From NCBI GenBank assembly GCA_963925545.1, contig CAWUSA010000014.1, forward strand, positions 1 through 64,000: 64,000 nt of DNA. The letters run 5' to 3'. Position numbers and translations under genes: made by a program. Source of the stretch: TMED14 sp963925545. Its GTDB lineage: Bacteria > Bacteroidota > Bacteroidia > Flavobacteriales > Schleiferiaceae. Shown here one piece after another: positions 16,822 through 26,810 of the stretch. The notes under the pieces are model-generated. The model ran no database searches and was not told where the DNA came from. It saw nothing but the letters and a program-made list of their open reading frames with translations. The number at the start of each line of letters is the position of its first letter. The stretch's first letter is position 1.

Positions 16822-17850
16822 TTAGCGCATCAATAACGTGCGGTACTTGTCCAGATTTTTCAATACGATGCCTGTTCCTCGAACCACGGCTCGCAAAGGG
16901 TCTTCTGCAACATAAACCGGTAATTCGGTTTTCTGAGAAATTCTATGGTCCAATCCGCGCAACATGGAACCGCCACCAGCCATGTAAATTCCTGAGTTGT
17001 AGATGTCTGCAGAAAGTTCAGGGGGCGTCATGGCAAGGGCCTCCATCACGGCGTCTTCAACGCGCATCAAGGATTTATCCATGGCAATGGCCAATTCTTT
17101 GTAATTGATGATAACCTGCTTAGGCTTGCCTGTGATCAGATCACGGCCTTGTACAGCCATGTCATCTGGCGGGTTACTCAATTCGGTGACTGCGGACCCC
17201 ACTTGAATTTTGATTTGCTCTGCTGTGCGCTCACCCACATAGAGGTTGTGTGCATTGCGCATGTGATAGATGATGTCATTGGTGAAAACGTCGCCAGCCA
17301 CCTTGATGCTTTTATCGCTAACGATACCACCAAGAGCCAGAACAGCGATTTCCGTTGTGCCGCCACCGATATCAATGATCATGTTGCCCTTAGGCTCTAG
17401 TACATCGACCCCGATGCCAATCGCGGCAGCCATGGGTTCATGAATCAAGTGAACTTCTTTGGCGTTGGCATGATCAGCTGAATCGCGAACCGCCCGCTTT
17501 TCCACTTCTGTGATACCGGATGGAATGCAGATGACCATGCGCATGGAAGGAGCAATCCAACGTTTTTTGAAAGAAGGCACGCTTTTGATCATCTCTCGAA
17601 TCATGTGCTCAGAGGCCTTAAAGTCGGCGATCACACCGTCTTTCAATGGGCGAACAGTCCGAATGTTGTCATGGGTTTTCCCATGCATTTGCATGGCCTC
17701 ATGACCAATGGCTAAAATGTCGCCAGTCACACGATCCATGGCAACAATTGAAGGCGCATCAACCACCACTTTGTCATTGTGAATGATCAAGGTGTTGGCA
17801 GTGCCAAGATCAATGGCGATGTCTTCCGTTAAAAAATCAAATAATCCCAT
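16822..17850 (-). CDS. mreB: Actin-like rod-shape protein MreB
   Basis: MreB forms membrane-bound filaments that orient cell-wall synthesis. The 342 residues have the actin-fold ATP motifs: DLGTANTLI (phosphate 1), IDIGGGTTEIAV (phosphate 2) and GGGSMLRGLD (adenosine). Length and N-terminus are standard. It lies 14 bases after purH, an arrangement seen in other Bacteroidota, so it probably shares the purH promoter. Confidence 0.97.
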   Translation of the reverse strand: MGLFDFLTEDIAIDLGTANTLIIHNDKVVVDAPSIVAMDRVTGDILAIGHEAMQMHGKTHDNIRTVRPLKDGVIADFKASEHMIREMIKSVPSFKKRWIAPSMRMVICIPSGITEVEKRAVRDSADHANAKEVHLIHEPMAAAIGIGVDVLEPKGNMIIDIGGGTTEIAVLALGGIVSDKSIKVAGDVFTNDIIYHMRNAHNLYVGERTAEQIKIQVGSAVTELSNPPDDMAVQGRDLITGKPKQVIINYKELAIAMDKSLMRVEDAVMEALAMTPPELSADIYNSGIYMAGGGSMLRGLDHRISQKTELPVYVAEDPLRAVVRGTGIVLKNLDKYRTLLMR

Positions 17851-17864
17851 GCTATTTCGCAGTA

Positions 17865-19376
17865 TCAGTGTTTAAAATGTCGTATGCCCGTCATGACCAT
17901 GGAAACGCCATGAGCATTGCAATAATCGATGCTCAGTTGGTCCTTGATGGATCCCCCCGGCTGAATCACCGATTGAATCCCTGCCTCATGGGCAATTTCT
18001 ACACAATCAGGGAAGGGGAAGAAGGCATCAGAGGCCATGACAGCACCCTCCAAGTTAAGGCCAAATACCTTGGCTTTTTCGATGGCTTGACGCAATGCAT
18101 CAACCCTTGAAGTCTGCCCTGTTCCGGCTGCAATCAAGCGCTGATCTTTCACTAAAACAATGGTGTTGCTTTTGGTATGACGGCAAATAGCAGAGGCGAA
18201 TAACAAGTCAGCAATTTCGGACTCAGAGGCTGATTGTTGGGTGACAGTCTTCAAGTCAGCTAGTTTGTCGCTGTGACCATCCACAGCTTGCATCAAGAAA
18301 CCATTGAGATTGGTTCGCACGTGATGCTTAGCGCGCTTGACCTCCTTGCGTTGAAGAATGATGCGTTGTTTTTTGCTGCACAAAAGGTCCAAGGCATCCT
18401 TGTCAAAGCCCGGCGCAATCAACACCTCATAAAATAAGCTGTGCATTTTCTCTGCAGTGGCTAAATCCACCGTTTGGTTGCATGCGATGACGCCGCCAAA
18501 GGCAGATTGTGGGTCAGCTTCCAATGCGCGATCCCAAGACTTACTGAGGCTGTCCGTACAGGCCATGCCACAAGCGTTGTTGTGCTTAACAATCACCACA
18601 GTCGCACCATGGCCTTCATCGCAAAATGCCAATGTGGCATCCAGGTCCAGTAAGTTGTTGTAGGAGAGGGCCTTGCCATTGAGTTGGTCAAAGAGGCCTG
18701 CCATGTCCCCAACATACCATGCTGCTTGATGGGGATTTTCTCCGTAGCGAAGTGCTGTTCGCTGGCCAGCTAAAGTGGGGAAAGGTGAGCTGTTTCCTAG
18801 GGTCCATGCAGCGATGGCTGCATCGTAGAACTGGCTTGTTTGATAGGCTTCTCCAGCAAAGCGTCGGCGTTGTTCCAGCGAAGTGTATGCACCTTGCTCA
18901 TCCAGCATGTTGAGCACATCGGCGTATTGTCCTCGGGAAGAGACCATCCAAACATGCTGATGGTTTTTTGCCCCTGCACGAATCAGCGCAATGCCACCGA
19001 TGTCAATTTTTTCAATGATGTCATTTTCACTAGCGCCTGAGGCAACGGTGTCCTCAAAAGGGTAGAGGTCCACAATAACCATATCAATGCTTGGGATGCC
19101 ATACTTCTCAAGGGTGGCTGCGTCATCATTGCGATCTCTGCGCCAAAGGATGCCACCAAAAATATGGGGATGCAAAGTTTTAACTCGGCCATCTAAAATG
19201 CTAGGGAATCCCGTTACATCCTCAACAGGGATGCAGGAAAGCCCTTCAGATTCAATGAATTTTTGTGTGCCACCTGTTGAATAGAGGGTGACCCCCTCCG
19301 CATGAAGTTGATGCAAAATTGGGGCAAGGCCATCTTTGTGGAAGACGGAAATAAGAGCGGATTTGACGGCTTGCAT
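17865..19376 (-). CDS. purH: Bifunctional AICAR formyltransferase / IMP cyclohydrolase
   Basis: PurH carries out the last two steps of IMP synthesis. The 503-residue protein has an N-terminal IMP cyclohydrolase domain (about 1-135, with STGGTQKF and KTLHPHIFGG). A C-terminal AICAR transformylase domain follows (with VKHNNACGMA and the terminal HGVSMVMTGIRHFKH). Full length. The gene heads the run that continues into mreBCD-mrdA-rodA, tying nucleotide supply and wall growth to one transcript. It diverges from the ABC permease gene. Confidence 0.97.
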   Translation of the reverse strand: MQAVKSALISVFHKDGLAPILHQLHAEGVTLYSTGGTQKFIESEGLSCIPVEDVTGFPSILDGRVKTLHPHIFGGILWRRDRNDDAATLEKYGIPSIDMVIVDLYPFEDTVASGASENDIIEKIDIGGIALIRAGAKNHQHVWMVSSRGQYADVLNMLDEQGAYTSLEQRRRFAGEAYQTSQFYDAAIAAWTLGNSSPFPTLAGQRTALRYGENPHQAAWYVGDMAGLFDQLNGKALSYNNLLDLDATLAFCDEGHGATVVIVKHNNACGMACTDSLSKSWDRALEADPQSAFGGVIACNQTVDLATAEKMHSLFYEVLIAPGFDKDALDLLCSKKQRIILQRKEVKRAKHHVRTNLNGFLMQAVDGHSDKLADLKTVTQQSASESEIADLLFASAICRHTKSNTIVLVKDQRLIAAGTGQTSRVDALRQAIEKAKVFGLNLEGAVMASDAFFPFPDCVEIAHEAGIQSVIQPGGSIKDQLSIDYCNAHGVSMVMTGIRHFKH

Positions 19377-19409
19377 GTCAGCTTAATTGGGTGGGGAAAA
19401 GTGCAGCGC

Positions 19410-19417
19410 CAAAGTTA
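19410..19417 (-). promoter_or_regulatory. Promoter -7 box (TAACTTTG) for purH-mre-mrdA-rodA
   Basis: On the minus strand TAACTTTGGCGC contains an exact TAnnTTTG box 33 bases before the purH ATG. A plus-strand TAATTTGCGCCC directly before the ATG at 19455 is one base short of the consensus and may drive the divergent permease gene as a leaderless transcript. Confidence 0.55.
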
Positions 19418-19454
19418 GTCAATAGATGGCACGAACTTTGACTAATTTGCGCCC

Positions 19455-20705
19455 ATGACCCGTCTTTTTACCCAGTCCTTTGAAGCGCTTCGATTTGCGT
19501 GGATAGCACTTGTAGGCAATCGCCTTCGAACTTTTCTGAGCCTGCTTGGCATCACCATTGGCATCTTAGCTATCATTTCAGTCTATGCCATTGTGGATAG
19601 CTTGGAAAAGAGCATCAGAAATTCCGTAGAAGGGCTTGGCAGCGATGTGGTCTATGTGCAGAAGTGGCCATGGGGAGGTGGAGGCGAAGAATACGCCTGG
19701 TGGAAATATTTTCAGCGAAAAGATGTGGACTATGATGACTTCATGCAATTGACTGCCCGCGGTGTTGCCTCTGCCTCTGACATCGTCTTGATCAACGGCA
19801 GCAATGGCACCATCACTCATGGCAATTCCAATGTGGACAATGCTCAGATTCGTGGGGTGAGCCATGGCTACGCAAAGTTGAATGCTTTGGACATATCAGC
19901 AGGCCGGTATTTCTCAACATTGGAGTCTCGCAATGGCCGATCTATTTGTTTGCTTGGCGCAGACATCGCAGATGCTTTATTCCTTAGCGAAGACCCCGTG
20001 GGGAAAAAGGTGAAGGTTTTTGGCAGGGAGTATTTGGTTTTGGGTGTCATCAAGCGACAAGGAGCCAGTTTGGTTGGCGAGAACTCAGATGAAATGATGA
20101 TGGTCCCAGCTGTGAATCTGATCCGCATCATTGGCAAGAAATCCCAAGGCTCTGCGATGCAGGTCAAAGTAAAAAAAGGCCTGGAACTGGCGGCTTTGAA
20201 GGAAGATATTCGCATGCAGATGCGAGCCATACGTCGATTGAGGCCGCGCGCGGATGATGACTTCTCCATGAATGACTCTTCGACATTGAGCTCTGGTCTG
20301 GACAGCATGTTCTCTGTGATTGGTGCCTTAGGCACAGTGATTGGCGGTTTTTCTATCCTGGTTGGCGGCTTTGGTATTGCCAATATCATGTTTGTTTCTG
20401 TGCGTGAGCGGACAGGCCAAATTGGCATCCAGAAGGCGCTGGGAGCAACCAAACGCTTCGTTCTCAGTCAATTCCTTTTTGAGAGCGTCATGCTTAGCAT
20501 GGTTGGCGGTGTGGCAGGCATTCTCTTGGTTGCCTTGTTGATGTGGTTAGGGTCCATGGCCACGGGGTTTGCCTTGGTGCTGTCGACGACCAATGTCATC
20601 ACAGGCTTGTTAATATCAGGAGCTATTGGACTGATCGCAGGCATTGCGCCAGCAATAGTGGCTGCCAACATGGAGCCTGTTGATGCCATCCGCTTCAATC
20701 AGTAA
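19455..20705 (+). CDS. MacB/FtsX-type ABC transporter permease
   Basis: The 416-residue protein has an N-terminal membrane helix (about 24-46). A periplasmic MacB-type core follows (about 50-260). The C-terminal FtsX domain has three helices and starts near VIGGFSILVGGFGIANIMFVSV, with RTGQIGIQKALGATKR before the third helix. Such permeases act with a separate ATPase in mechanotransmission, lipoprotein release or efflux. No ATPase gene is adjacent, so the partner must be encoded elsewhere. The substrate cannot be told from sequence. Confidence 0.88.
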   Translation: MTRLFTQSFEALRFAWIALVGNRLRTFLSLLGITIGILAIISVYAIVDSLEKSIRNSVEGLGSDVVYVQKWPWGGGGEEYAWWKYFQRKDVDYDDFMQLTARGVASASDIVLINGSNGTITHGNSNVDNAQIRGVSHGYAKLNALDISAGRYFSTLESRNGRSICLLGADIADALFLSEDPVGKKVKVFGREYLVLGVIKRQGASLVGENSDEMMMVPAVNLIRIIGKKSQGSAMQVKVKKGLELAALKEDIRMQMRAIRRLRPRADDDFSMNDSSTLSSGLDSMFSVIGALGTVIGGFSILVGGFGIANIMFVSVRERTGQIGIQKALGATKRFVLSQFLFESVMLSMVGGVAGILLVALLMWLGSMATGFALVLSTTNVITGLLISGAIGLIAGIAPAIVAANMEPVDAIRFNQ

Positions 20706-20745
20706 CTGAACCAGTTTTAAATCAGTCCCGTTCTAGCATCTCAGC

Positions 20746-21120
20746 TCAAGCCAAACAATCGCAGAGGTAGGGCAGAAAGATAATGAGGCCAATGGCAGCT
20801 GCAGCTAAGGATGCCATCAGGACACCACCGGCAGCCATGTCTTTGGTTGCACCAATTTCAGGGTGTTGCTCAGGATGGAGGAAGTCGGCAAAGGCTTCGA
20901 TTGCGCTATTGATTAATTCGGTAGCCCATATCAGACCAATGGCTAAGATCGCCATGGTCCATTCCATGCTTGTTATATGAAACCACAATCCTGCGGCAAT
21001 AACAGCTAGCGTGATTAAGCTGTGTGCACGCAGGCTTCTTTCGCGTTGAATGCCTGTGACGATGCCTCGAAAAGCATTGATGAATGCCTGAACATGGGCT
21101 GAAAGGAATGGTATTTGCAT
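20746..21120 (-). CDS. dgkA: Diacylglycerol kinase / undecaprenol kinase family protein
   Basis: This 124-residue membrane kinase of the DgkA family has three helices. The signature is present: an N-terminal RAHSLIT, then WATELINSAIEAFADF, GATKDMAAGGVLMAS and a final helix. Members phosphorylate diacylglycerol or undecaprenol; the substrate cannot be decided here. I chose the ATG at 21120 (MQIPFLSAH). A TTG at 21162 would add 14 polar residues. It stands alone, convergent with the permease gene. Confidence 0.88.
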   Translation of the reverse strand: MQIPFLSAHVQAFINAFRGIVTGIQRERSLRAHSLITLAVIAAGLWFHITSMEWTMAILAIGLIWATELINSAIEAFADFLHPEQHPEIGATKDMAAGGVLMASLAAAAIGLIIFLPYLCDCLA

Positions 21121-21252
21121 GCTTGAATTATTAATTAAACCTTTTGATGGCTCGTCTGTCAAAGGTAAAACGCAAACTCATTCATGCGAGCTGTTTAATC
21201 GCTATGACCTCTACTTCAAGCATAATCGTACTATTGGTGAACTGCCCTGATG

Positions 21253-21260
21253 TATTTTTG
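21253..21260 (+). promoter_or_regulatory. Promoter -7 box (TATTTTTG) for the T9SS block
   Basis: TATTTTTG matches TAnnTTTG and lies 37 bases before the ATG at 21298. A TTG at 21234-21236 is slightly closer than the usual -33 spacing. The following three genes are closely spaced and may form one transcript. Confidence 0.45.
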
Positions 21261-21297
21261 TATCACAATGCCATTCCTTTGAATAAATCACTGACCT

Positions 21298-23376
21298 ATG
21301 AATAAAACATTGACTCTAGCTCGCAAAGGTTTCCTTGCAATTTTCATGTTGCTCGGCACGTTGCTTCAGGCGCAAACCCTTGACCTGGTTCAGCCCCCTA
21401 ACCTGTCGGTATGTACAGGTGACTCCTTGAAAATAACCATGACCATTGGCAGCAACAATTTCAATGCAGGCAACCAATTCATTGTTTTGTTTGATGATGG
21501 GTTACTGACATCTTTTGATGTGACTGTCGCTGACACCCTAGCTATCGAGCGCTGGCAGAGCATAACCCCCAGTCCTGTAGGCACATCTGCAGATACCCTG
21601 AATGCTGGAGTGAAGTATTTCTGGATCATTGTCCCAGCGGACATCACAAGCAACAATTTTTACTCATTGGCCGTGAGAAGCACCAACCCGAGTGGTATTT
21701 GGTCTGACACCATTCAAATGACAGTGAATGTTTCCCCGGAGTCATCCATTGATTCCATTCATGGAGGCTACAATAATTTGTACACGCCTAACAATGATTG
21801 GGGTTTCTGTGAAGATGACACCATCACTCTTTATGCGGTCGCAGGCATGCAAACCTATCAGTGGTTCGCTGGTGGCGCTCCCATCGCAGGAGAAGTCAAT
21901 GATTCATTAAAGGTGTTTGCCTCTGGCGATTACGCCGTTGAAGTGGGTTCAGGCAATTGTTCATCAATTTCTTCAGATACCACCATCAATGCCTTTTCGC
22001 CAGTCACCGACCTGACGCATAGCACGGTTGCAACCTTAACCGTTTTGGACAATGATCCCCAAATTGACAGCTTGCAGTTTTGTGACACAGATAGCATCAC
22101 CTTAACAGGCCCGCCAGCTTTTACCCCTGGAACAGGTGTGAACTACCAGTGGTTGATGGATTCAGTGGACCTGTTTGGTCAAACCATTGTGGTGGCCATT
22201 GCAGGTGAAAAGAGCATGAATTACTCCACCAATGTAGCGGGACGCTACAGCTTGGAGACCACCTGGTTACCTGGTGGTTGCGCGGACACCTCATACACCG
22301 TGGAGCTTTTCATTGACACCGTTCCTGATGCAACCATTGAGAATGTGCCATGGCCTGGATTTGCTATTGCCTCGTTGAGTATCTGTCCATCGGATTCGAC
22401 CTTGTTGCAATCTGCAACCACTTCGATCATGAATGATTGGGAATACCAGTGGCAAGTGCTTTACCCAGTATCCAGTGGTGTGTGGAAGGATCTACCTGGT
22501 GAGGACGCTTACCAATTGACAGCTGACACCACCACAGCGCCTGGAACGGCACAATACCGGCTCTACATAACCAATGCGGCTTGTGAACACTACACTGCTG
22601 CCATGCAAGTCGAATTGGTTCCTTTGCCGACTGTGCAAGTAGCTCCTTCAGATTCCCTGGCTGTATGTGCGGGAGACTCTTTATTGATTGGCGCGACAGG
22701 CAACGGCCTGATCTATTCATGGACATGGCCTGGCGGGAGCTATGCCGGAACGTCATTTTATGCAAAGGATGCAGGCATCTATGTGGTGGAAGCCATTGGC
22801 CTGAATGATTGTGTGAGCTATGACACCTTGGAATTGAGCCATGTCACCGTAACACCTGATGCGGGCCCTGACCAAACGGTCTTGCCTGGCGAGGTTGTTC
22901 AACTTGCTGGCAGTGGCGGCGAAACCTTCTACTGGTATGCTGACAGGCCTGTGTATTTCAGTGATCCTTACAACCCCAATGCACAAACCAAACCCACCCA
23001 GGATACCACCATGTACATCCTTGAGGTGATGACGGACTTTGGTTGCTTTGGCACAGACACCATGATGGTAATTGTCTTTGACCCTTCCATCTATGATGTG
23101 AACATTTCCCATGTCATGAACTTGATTTCCCCCAATGGCGATGGCATGAATGATGTCTTTGATTTATCGGAGGTTGTTCAGGCAGACTCATGTGACTTGA
23201 TTGTCTTTGATCGATGGGGATCCATTGTCTTTGAGCAAGCACAATACATCACCGGCTGGGATGGCATCAACCAAGGCGGTGCAGATTTGCCAAACGGCAC
23301 ATATTACTATGTGTTGATGTGTAATGATGTGGCCCGATTCCGAGGCGCAATCACCGTTGTAAGAAATATCCAGTAA
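21298..23376 (+). CDS. Large secreted protein with T9SS type B sorting domain
   Basis: The 692-residue protein has a signal peptide (cleavage near LQAQ). A series of beta-sandwich, Ig/PKD-like modules with paired cysteines follows. The C-terminal gliding-motility-associated (CHU_C) sorting domain spans about 605-692. Its hallmarks are SPNGDGMNDVFDLSE, FDRWGS, GWDG and LPNGTYYYVL. The domain directs export through the type IX system; type B cargo usually depends on a PorP/SprF-like partner. The next gene encodes exactly such a partner. The ligand or role at the cell surface is unknown. Confidence 0.92.
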   Translation: MNKTLTLARKGFLAIFMLLGTLLQAQTLDLVQPPNLSVCTGDSLKITMTIGSNNFNAGNQFIVLFDDGLLTSFDVTVADTLAIERWQSITPSPVGTSADTLNAGVKYFWIIVPADITSNNFYSLAVRSTNPSGIWSDTIQMTVNVSPESSIDSIHGGYNNLYTPNNDWGFCEDDTITLYAVAGMQTYQWFAGGAPIAGEVNDSLKVFASGDYAVEVGSGNCSSISSDTTINAFSPVTDLTHSTVATLTVLDNDPQIDSLQFCDTDSITLTGPPAFTPGTGVNYQWLMDSVDLFGQTIVVAIAGEKSMNYSTNVAGRYSLETTWLPGGCADTSYTVELFIDTVPDATIENVPWPGFAIASLSICPSDSTLLQSATTSIMNDWEYQWQVLYPVSSGVWKDLPGEDAYQLTADTTTAPGTAQYRLYITNAACEHYTAAMQVELVPLPTVQVAPSDSLAVCAGDSLLIGATGNGLIYSWTWPGGSYAGTSFYAKDAGIYVVEAIGLNDCVSYDTLELSHVTVTPDAGPDQTVLPGEVVQLAGSGGETFYWYADRPVYFSDPYNPNAQTKPTQDTTMYILEVMTDFGCFGTDTMMVIVFDPSIYDVNISHVMNLISPNGDGMNDVFDLSEVVQADSCDLIVFDRWGSIVFEQAQYITGWDGINQGGADLPNGTYYYVLMCNDVARFRGAITVVRNIQ

Positions 23377-23395
23377 CAGCATACCTAAAGAAACC

Positions 23396-24868
23396 ATGAA
23401 AAAATCCTTAATCATCTCGGCTTGTTTGCTTTCGTTAACCACACTTGGTCAACAGCTGCCGATCTATAGCTCCTTTTTCTTTGCCCCTCAAATCAGCAAC
23501 CCTGCACGCTCTGGAGCTACCGGTTTCAGTGAGATGGTCACCATGCATCGTCAACAATGGCAAGGCATGGAAGGCGCTCCAGAAACTTCAGCTTTGCTCT
23601 TCAATGGTGCATTAAACAAAGAACGTGTAGGTTACTCCGTGTATGCTTTCAACGATGTGACTGATATTGTTCACCGTGCAGGTATTTATGGCAACTATGC
23701 CTACCATGTGCAGTTGGCTGAAAAGAGCTCATTGAGCTTTGGCCTTGGCTTTGGTTATGTGAGCAATTCCTTTGATATGGCTTCTGTTCGTGTGAAGGAT
23801 GAAGGGGATCCCTTCTTGATCCCCGCCAACCAAAATGGCACCTTGGATCTGTCTTCAGGTGTGAATTTCAAGGCAGGTGATTTCCAAATCGGTATCGCTA
23901 TTCCGCAAATGTTGGCACCAACGATTGTTTACTCCAACAACTATGACACCGTGGTTGGTTACAAGCTGTTGCGGCATTATACCGCCAGAACGCAGTACGA
24001 TGTGCATATCCAGCGCGATCGGTTGATCCTTTCTCCTATTGTGGCCTTGCGTGCCACTGCAGGCATCAAGCCTCAGGTCGATGCGGGTCTGTTGTTCAAC
24101 ATGATAGAAATAGGCTACATAGGCGCTACCTATCGCTCAAACTTTGCAGCAACCATCCAGGTCGGCATGCACCTGTCACCAACATTAACCGTTGGCTATG
24201 CGCACGACTTCAGCACCAGTGACTATGCCTCTAGCCTTGGGATGTCTAATGAATTCATGCTGGGATACAGGTTTGGTGATGACAAAGGCAACAAGCGCCT
24301 GGAATCTGAAATCAAACGAATCAAGGACAAGCAACGCCGTGCGGAAGTAGAAGGTGAGAAATTCTTGAATGAAAAATTTGAAGAATTCAAGTCGGAAATG
24401 GAAAGCGGCCAGAAGGCTGAACTTGAAAAGCAAACGGAGGCCCTGAAGGAAGCTAGCATGCAATTGCAGCAGGCTGGTTCGCAAGGCGGTGGTGTTCAAC
24501 AGAACAACAATGGCAACCAAGGTGGTTTTAATCAATTGACTGACATGAATCAGCCAGCGACTGATCCCATTGTCAACAATGGAAGCATTACTGGTTACAG
24601 CCAATCCAACTATGCCAACAATGTGGTGGCGGGTTCACGCGGTTATTACGTCACAGTCGGTGTGTATGGTCAGATGGCCAACGCTGAGCGTATGGCAACC
24701 AACTTAAGCAAGCGAGGCATTGCATCACGTATTTTTCAGGACCGCAACAACAACATGTACTATGTGTTCTTGATGAAGTTCGCTAATTACGATGCTGCTG
24801 ATCAAGCGAAGTCCACAGGGCTCAATGGCCAGTACAATGGTCGTCTGTGGATTAAAATCATCAAATAA
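23396..24868 (+). CDS. PorP/SprF-family T9SS membrane protein fused to a SPOR domain
   Basis: The 490-residue protein has three parts. Residues 1-about 290 are a signal peptide and a PorP/SprF outer-membrane barrel (SSFFFAPQISNPARSG and FNGALNKERVGYSVYAF are typical). A charged coiled coil covers about 300-355, followed by a Gln/Asn/Gly-rich linker to about 405. Residues about 415-490 form a SPOR domain (GYYVTVGVYGQMANAERMA), a module that usually binds denuded peptidoglycan. PorP/SprF proteins help secrete or anchor type B cargo. The gene lies between two such cargo genes, 19 bases after one and 2 bases before the other, so it probably serves both. Confidence 0.92.
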   Translation: MKKSLIISACLLSLTTLGQQLPIYSSFFFAPQISNPARSGATGFSEMVTMHRQQWQGMEGAPETSALLFNGALNKERVGYSVYAFNDVTDIVHRAGIYGNYAYHVQLAEKSSLSFGLGFGYVSNSFDMASVRVKDEGDPFLIPANQNGTLDLSSGVNFKAGDFQIGIAIPQMLAPTIVYSNNYDTVVGYKLLRHYTARTQYDVHIQRDRLILSPIVALRATAGIKPQVDAGLLFNMIEIGYIGATYRSNFAATIQVGMHLSPTLTVGYAHDFSTSDYASSLGMSNEFMLGYRFGDDKGNKRLESEIKRIKDKQRRAEVEGEKFLNEKFEEFKSEMESGQKAELEKQTEALKEASMQLQQAGSQGGGVQQNNNGNQGGFNQLTDMNQPATDPIVNNGSITGYSQSNYANNVVAGSRGYYVTVGVYGQMANAERMATNLSKRGIASRIFQDRNNNMYYVFLMKFANYDAADQAKSTGLNGQYNGRLWIKIIK

Positions 24869-24870
24869 GC

Positions 24871-26778
24871 ATGCGTCAATTCCTGCAAAAACTGATCATT
24901 ACCGCAAGCCTACTGCTTACTGGTCAGACGATGGATGCTGCCCACTTGGTTGGGGGGGAGATTACCTATACATGCCTTGGGAGCAACAGCTACCAAATCA
25001 CGTTAAGAATATACAGAGATTGCAATTCAGGGGGCGCAGGCTTTGATAATTCAGTCAATTTTTCTGTCTATGATATTTCAGGAAATTTGCTATTTAATCC
25101 ATCTGTAACTAAGGGGCCAACGATTACCGTACCGACGGGTACCGGTAATCCATGCTTGACAATTCCACCAAATATCTGCACTGAGTATGCAGAGTATGTG
25201 CACACTATGACCTTGCCTGCAAGGATTGGAGGGTACACTATCTCCTACCAGCGTTGTTGCAGGAATTCAACCATCACTAACATATCAGCCTCTGGTAAGG
25301 GTAACACCTACACGGTCCAGGTGCCCACCATGGATAACTGCAACAGCACACCACAGTTCACGACCATTCCGCCCATTGTGATTTGTCAAGGTGATCAGCT
25401 ATCCATTGATGCGTCTGCCACAGACGCCAATGGTGATTCCTTGCATTATGCTTTTTGCGATATCCTTAATGGAGGCTCAAGCTTTAACGCAAGTCCTAAC
25501 CCTGCTGATCCGCCACCTTACAGCATTATTCCATTCATTGCGCCCAATACCTCAGCAGTCCCCATTCCCGGCAACCCTGCCTTAAGCATTGATCCCATTA
25601 CTGGCATGATCACGGGTGTTGCAAATCAGACTGGGCAGTTTGTGGTCGGTATTTGTGTGAGTGAATATGACAATGGGGTGTTGAAAAGCACCGTCCGACG
25701 AGACTACCAATTCAATGTCACCAACTGCATCGTCAATGTCGTGGCAGACATGTTGACGCAGGTAGAAGATCCAACCATGCTTTGTGGCGGTACAACCGTG
25801 CAGTTTCAGGCACAAACTGCAGGTGCTTTAGGCTACATGTGGAATTTTGGTGATACAACGTCAGTGACAGACACCAGCTCTAGTCCGACACCATTATTCA
25901 CTTTTCCTGATACGGGTCGATTTGATGTGATGCTCATCATCAACCCAGGTTTAGTTTGCACGGACACCGTGATAGAAACTTTCGTTATTTACGATTCACC
26001 TGACTACCAAATAGGATGGTCTGGCGTGGTATGTTTTGAGGCACAAGACTTCACATTCAAGGCCATTGGCACCACCCCCGTTGATGCCACGTTCTCATGG
26101 GACTTTGGCACACAATCCAACACCTTTGGTGCGACGGGTGACTCCATTGAGCATGTCACGTGGAACCAGCCGGGCAAGCATTGGGTTAAGATGACGGTGC
26201 ATTCCGTATCCTGTCCAGACACCTTGTACGATACCGTTGAGGTCTTTGCGTGGACGTTGGATGTGAGTGCAGGATCAGACACTGCCATTGTTTATGGAGA
26301 TACAGCTTACTTGGCAGTTGACACGGGTGCTGCATGGTACTGGTATGCTGATCAGCCTGTGTACTGGAACAATTACCGTCAGCAGGACCCGCAGATGTGG
26401 ATGCTTGAAGACAGCACGACTGTCTACGTCATTGTTACGGACATTTTGGGATGCCGCGGCGCAGATACCTTGATGGTGTACTGGCTACCTCGACAAACGC
26501 GACCTGAATTGGGCCACATACAAAATCTAATGACCCCCAATGGGGATGGTCTCAATGATATTTTAGACTTGTCAGAAGTCACCTTTGGTGATGATTGCAC
26601 CTTGAGGGTCTTTGACCGATGGGGTGGTCAAGTTTATGAACAGACTGCCTATGATGATAGCTGGACAGGTGTTAATGCCAATGGCAGAAAACTGGGGGAT
26701 GGCACGTATTACATCATGTTGCAATGCGGTCTCAAGGAAATCCGCTATGCAGGCCCACTAACCCTTGTTAGGCCTTGA
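24871..26778 (+). CDS. Secreted PKD-domain protein with T9SS type B sorting domain
   Basis: The 635-residue protein opens with a signal peptide (cleavage near MDA) and a cysteine-rich N-terminal region (AAHLVGG, YRDCN, CCRN) shared with the gene cut at the left window edge. Two PKD-like modules follow (FGDTTSV around 325, and FSWDFGTQS around 410). The C-terminal type B sorting domain carries TPNGDGLNDILDLSE and FDRWGGQVYEQ. It is probably exported by the type IX system with help from the PorP-SPOR protein just upstream. It ends at a strong terminator. The surface function is unknown; adhesion is a common guess for this architecture. Confidence 0.92.
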   Translation: MRQFLQKLIITASLLLTGQTMDAAHLVGGEITYTCLGSNSYQITLRIYRDCNSGGAGFDNSVNFSVYDISGNLLFNPSVTKGPTITVPTGTGNPCLTIPPNICTEYAEYVHTMTLPARIGGYTISYQRCCRNSTITNISASGKGNTYTVQVPTMDNCNSTPQFTTIPPIVICQGDQLSIDASATDANGDSLHYAFCDILNGGSSFNASPNPADPPPYSIIPFIAPNTSAVPIPGNPALSIDPITGMITGVANQTGQFVVGICVSEYDNGVLKSTVRRDYQFNVTNCIVNVVADMLTQVEDPTMLCGGTTVQFQAQTAGALGYMWNFGDTTSVTDTSSSPTPLFTFPDTGRFDVMLIINPGLVCTDTVIETFVIYDSPDYQIGWSGVVCFEAQDFTFKAIGTTPVDATFSWDFGTQSNTFGATGDSIEHVTWNQPGKHWVKMTVHSVSCPDTLYDTVEVFAWTLDVSAGSDTAIVYGDTAYLAVDTGAAWYWYADQPVYWNNYRQQDPQMWMLEDSTTVYVIVTDILGCRGADTLMVYWLPRQTRPELGHIQNLMTPNGDGLNDILDLSEVTFGDDCTLRVFDRWGGQVYEQTAYDDSWTGVNANGRKLGDGTYYIMLQCGLKEIRYAGPLTLVRP

Positions 26779-26810
26779 TTTAAGCCAAAGGTAATCGCCT
26801 ATATAAAATA

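Noticed and set aside
19455..20705. ABC permease as part of a complete MacAB-type efflux system
   Set aside because: No ATPase, membrane-fusion or outer-membrane partner gene is adjacent; the neighbours are purH and dgkA.
20706..20745. Short hairpin AACTG-AAC-CAGTT after the ABC permease as a terminator
   Set aside because: The stem has only five pairs, is AT-rich and lacks a proper T run, so I did not call it.
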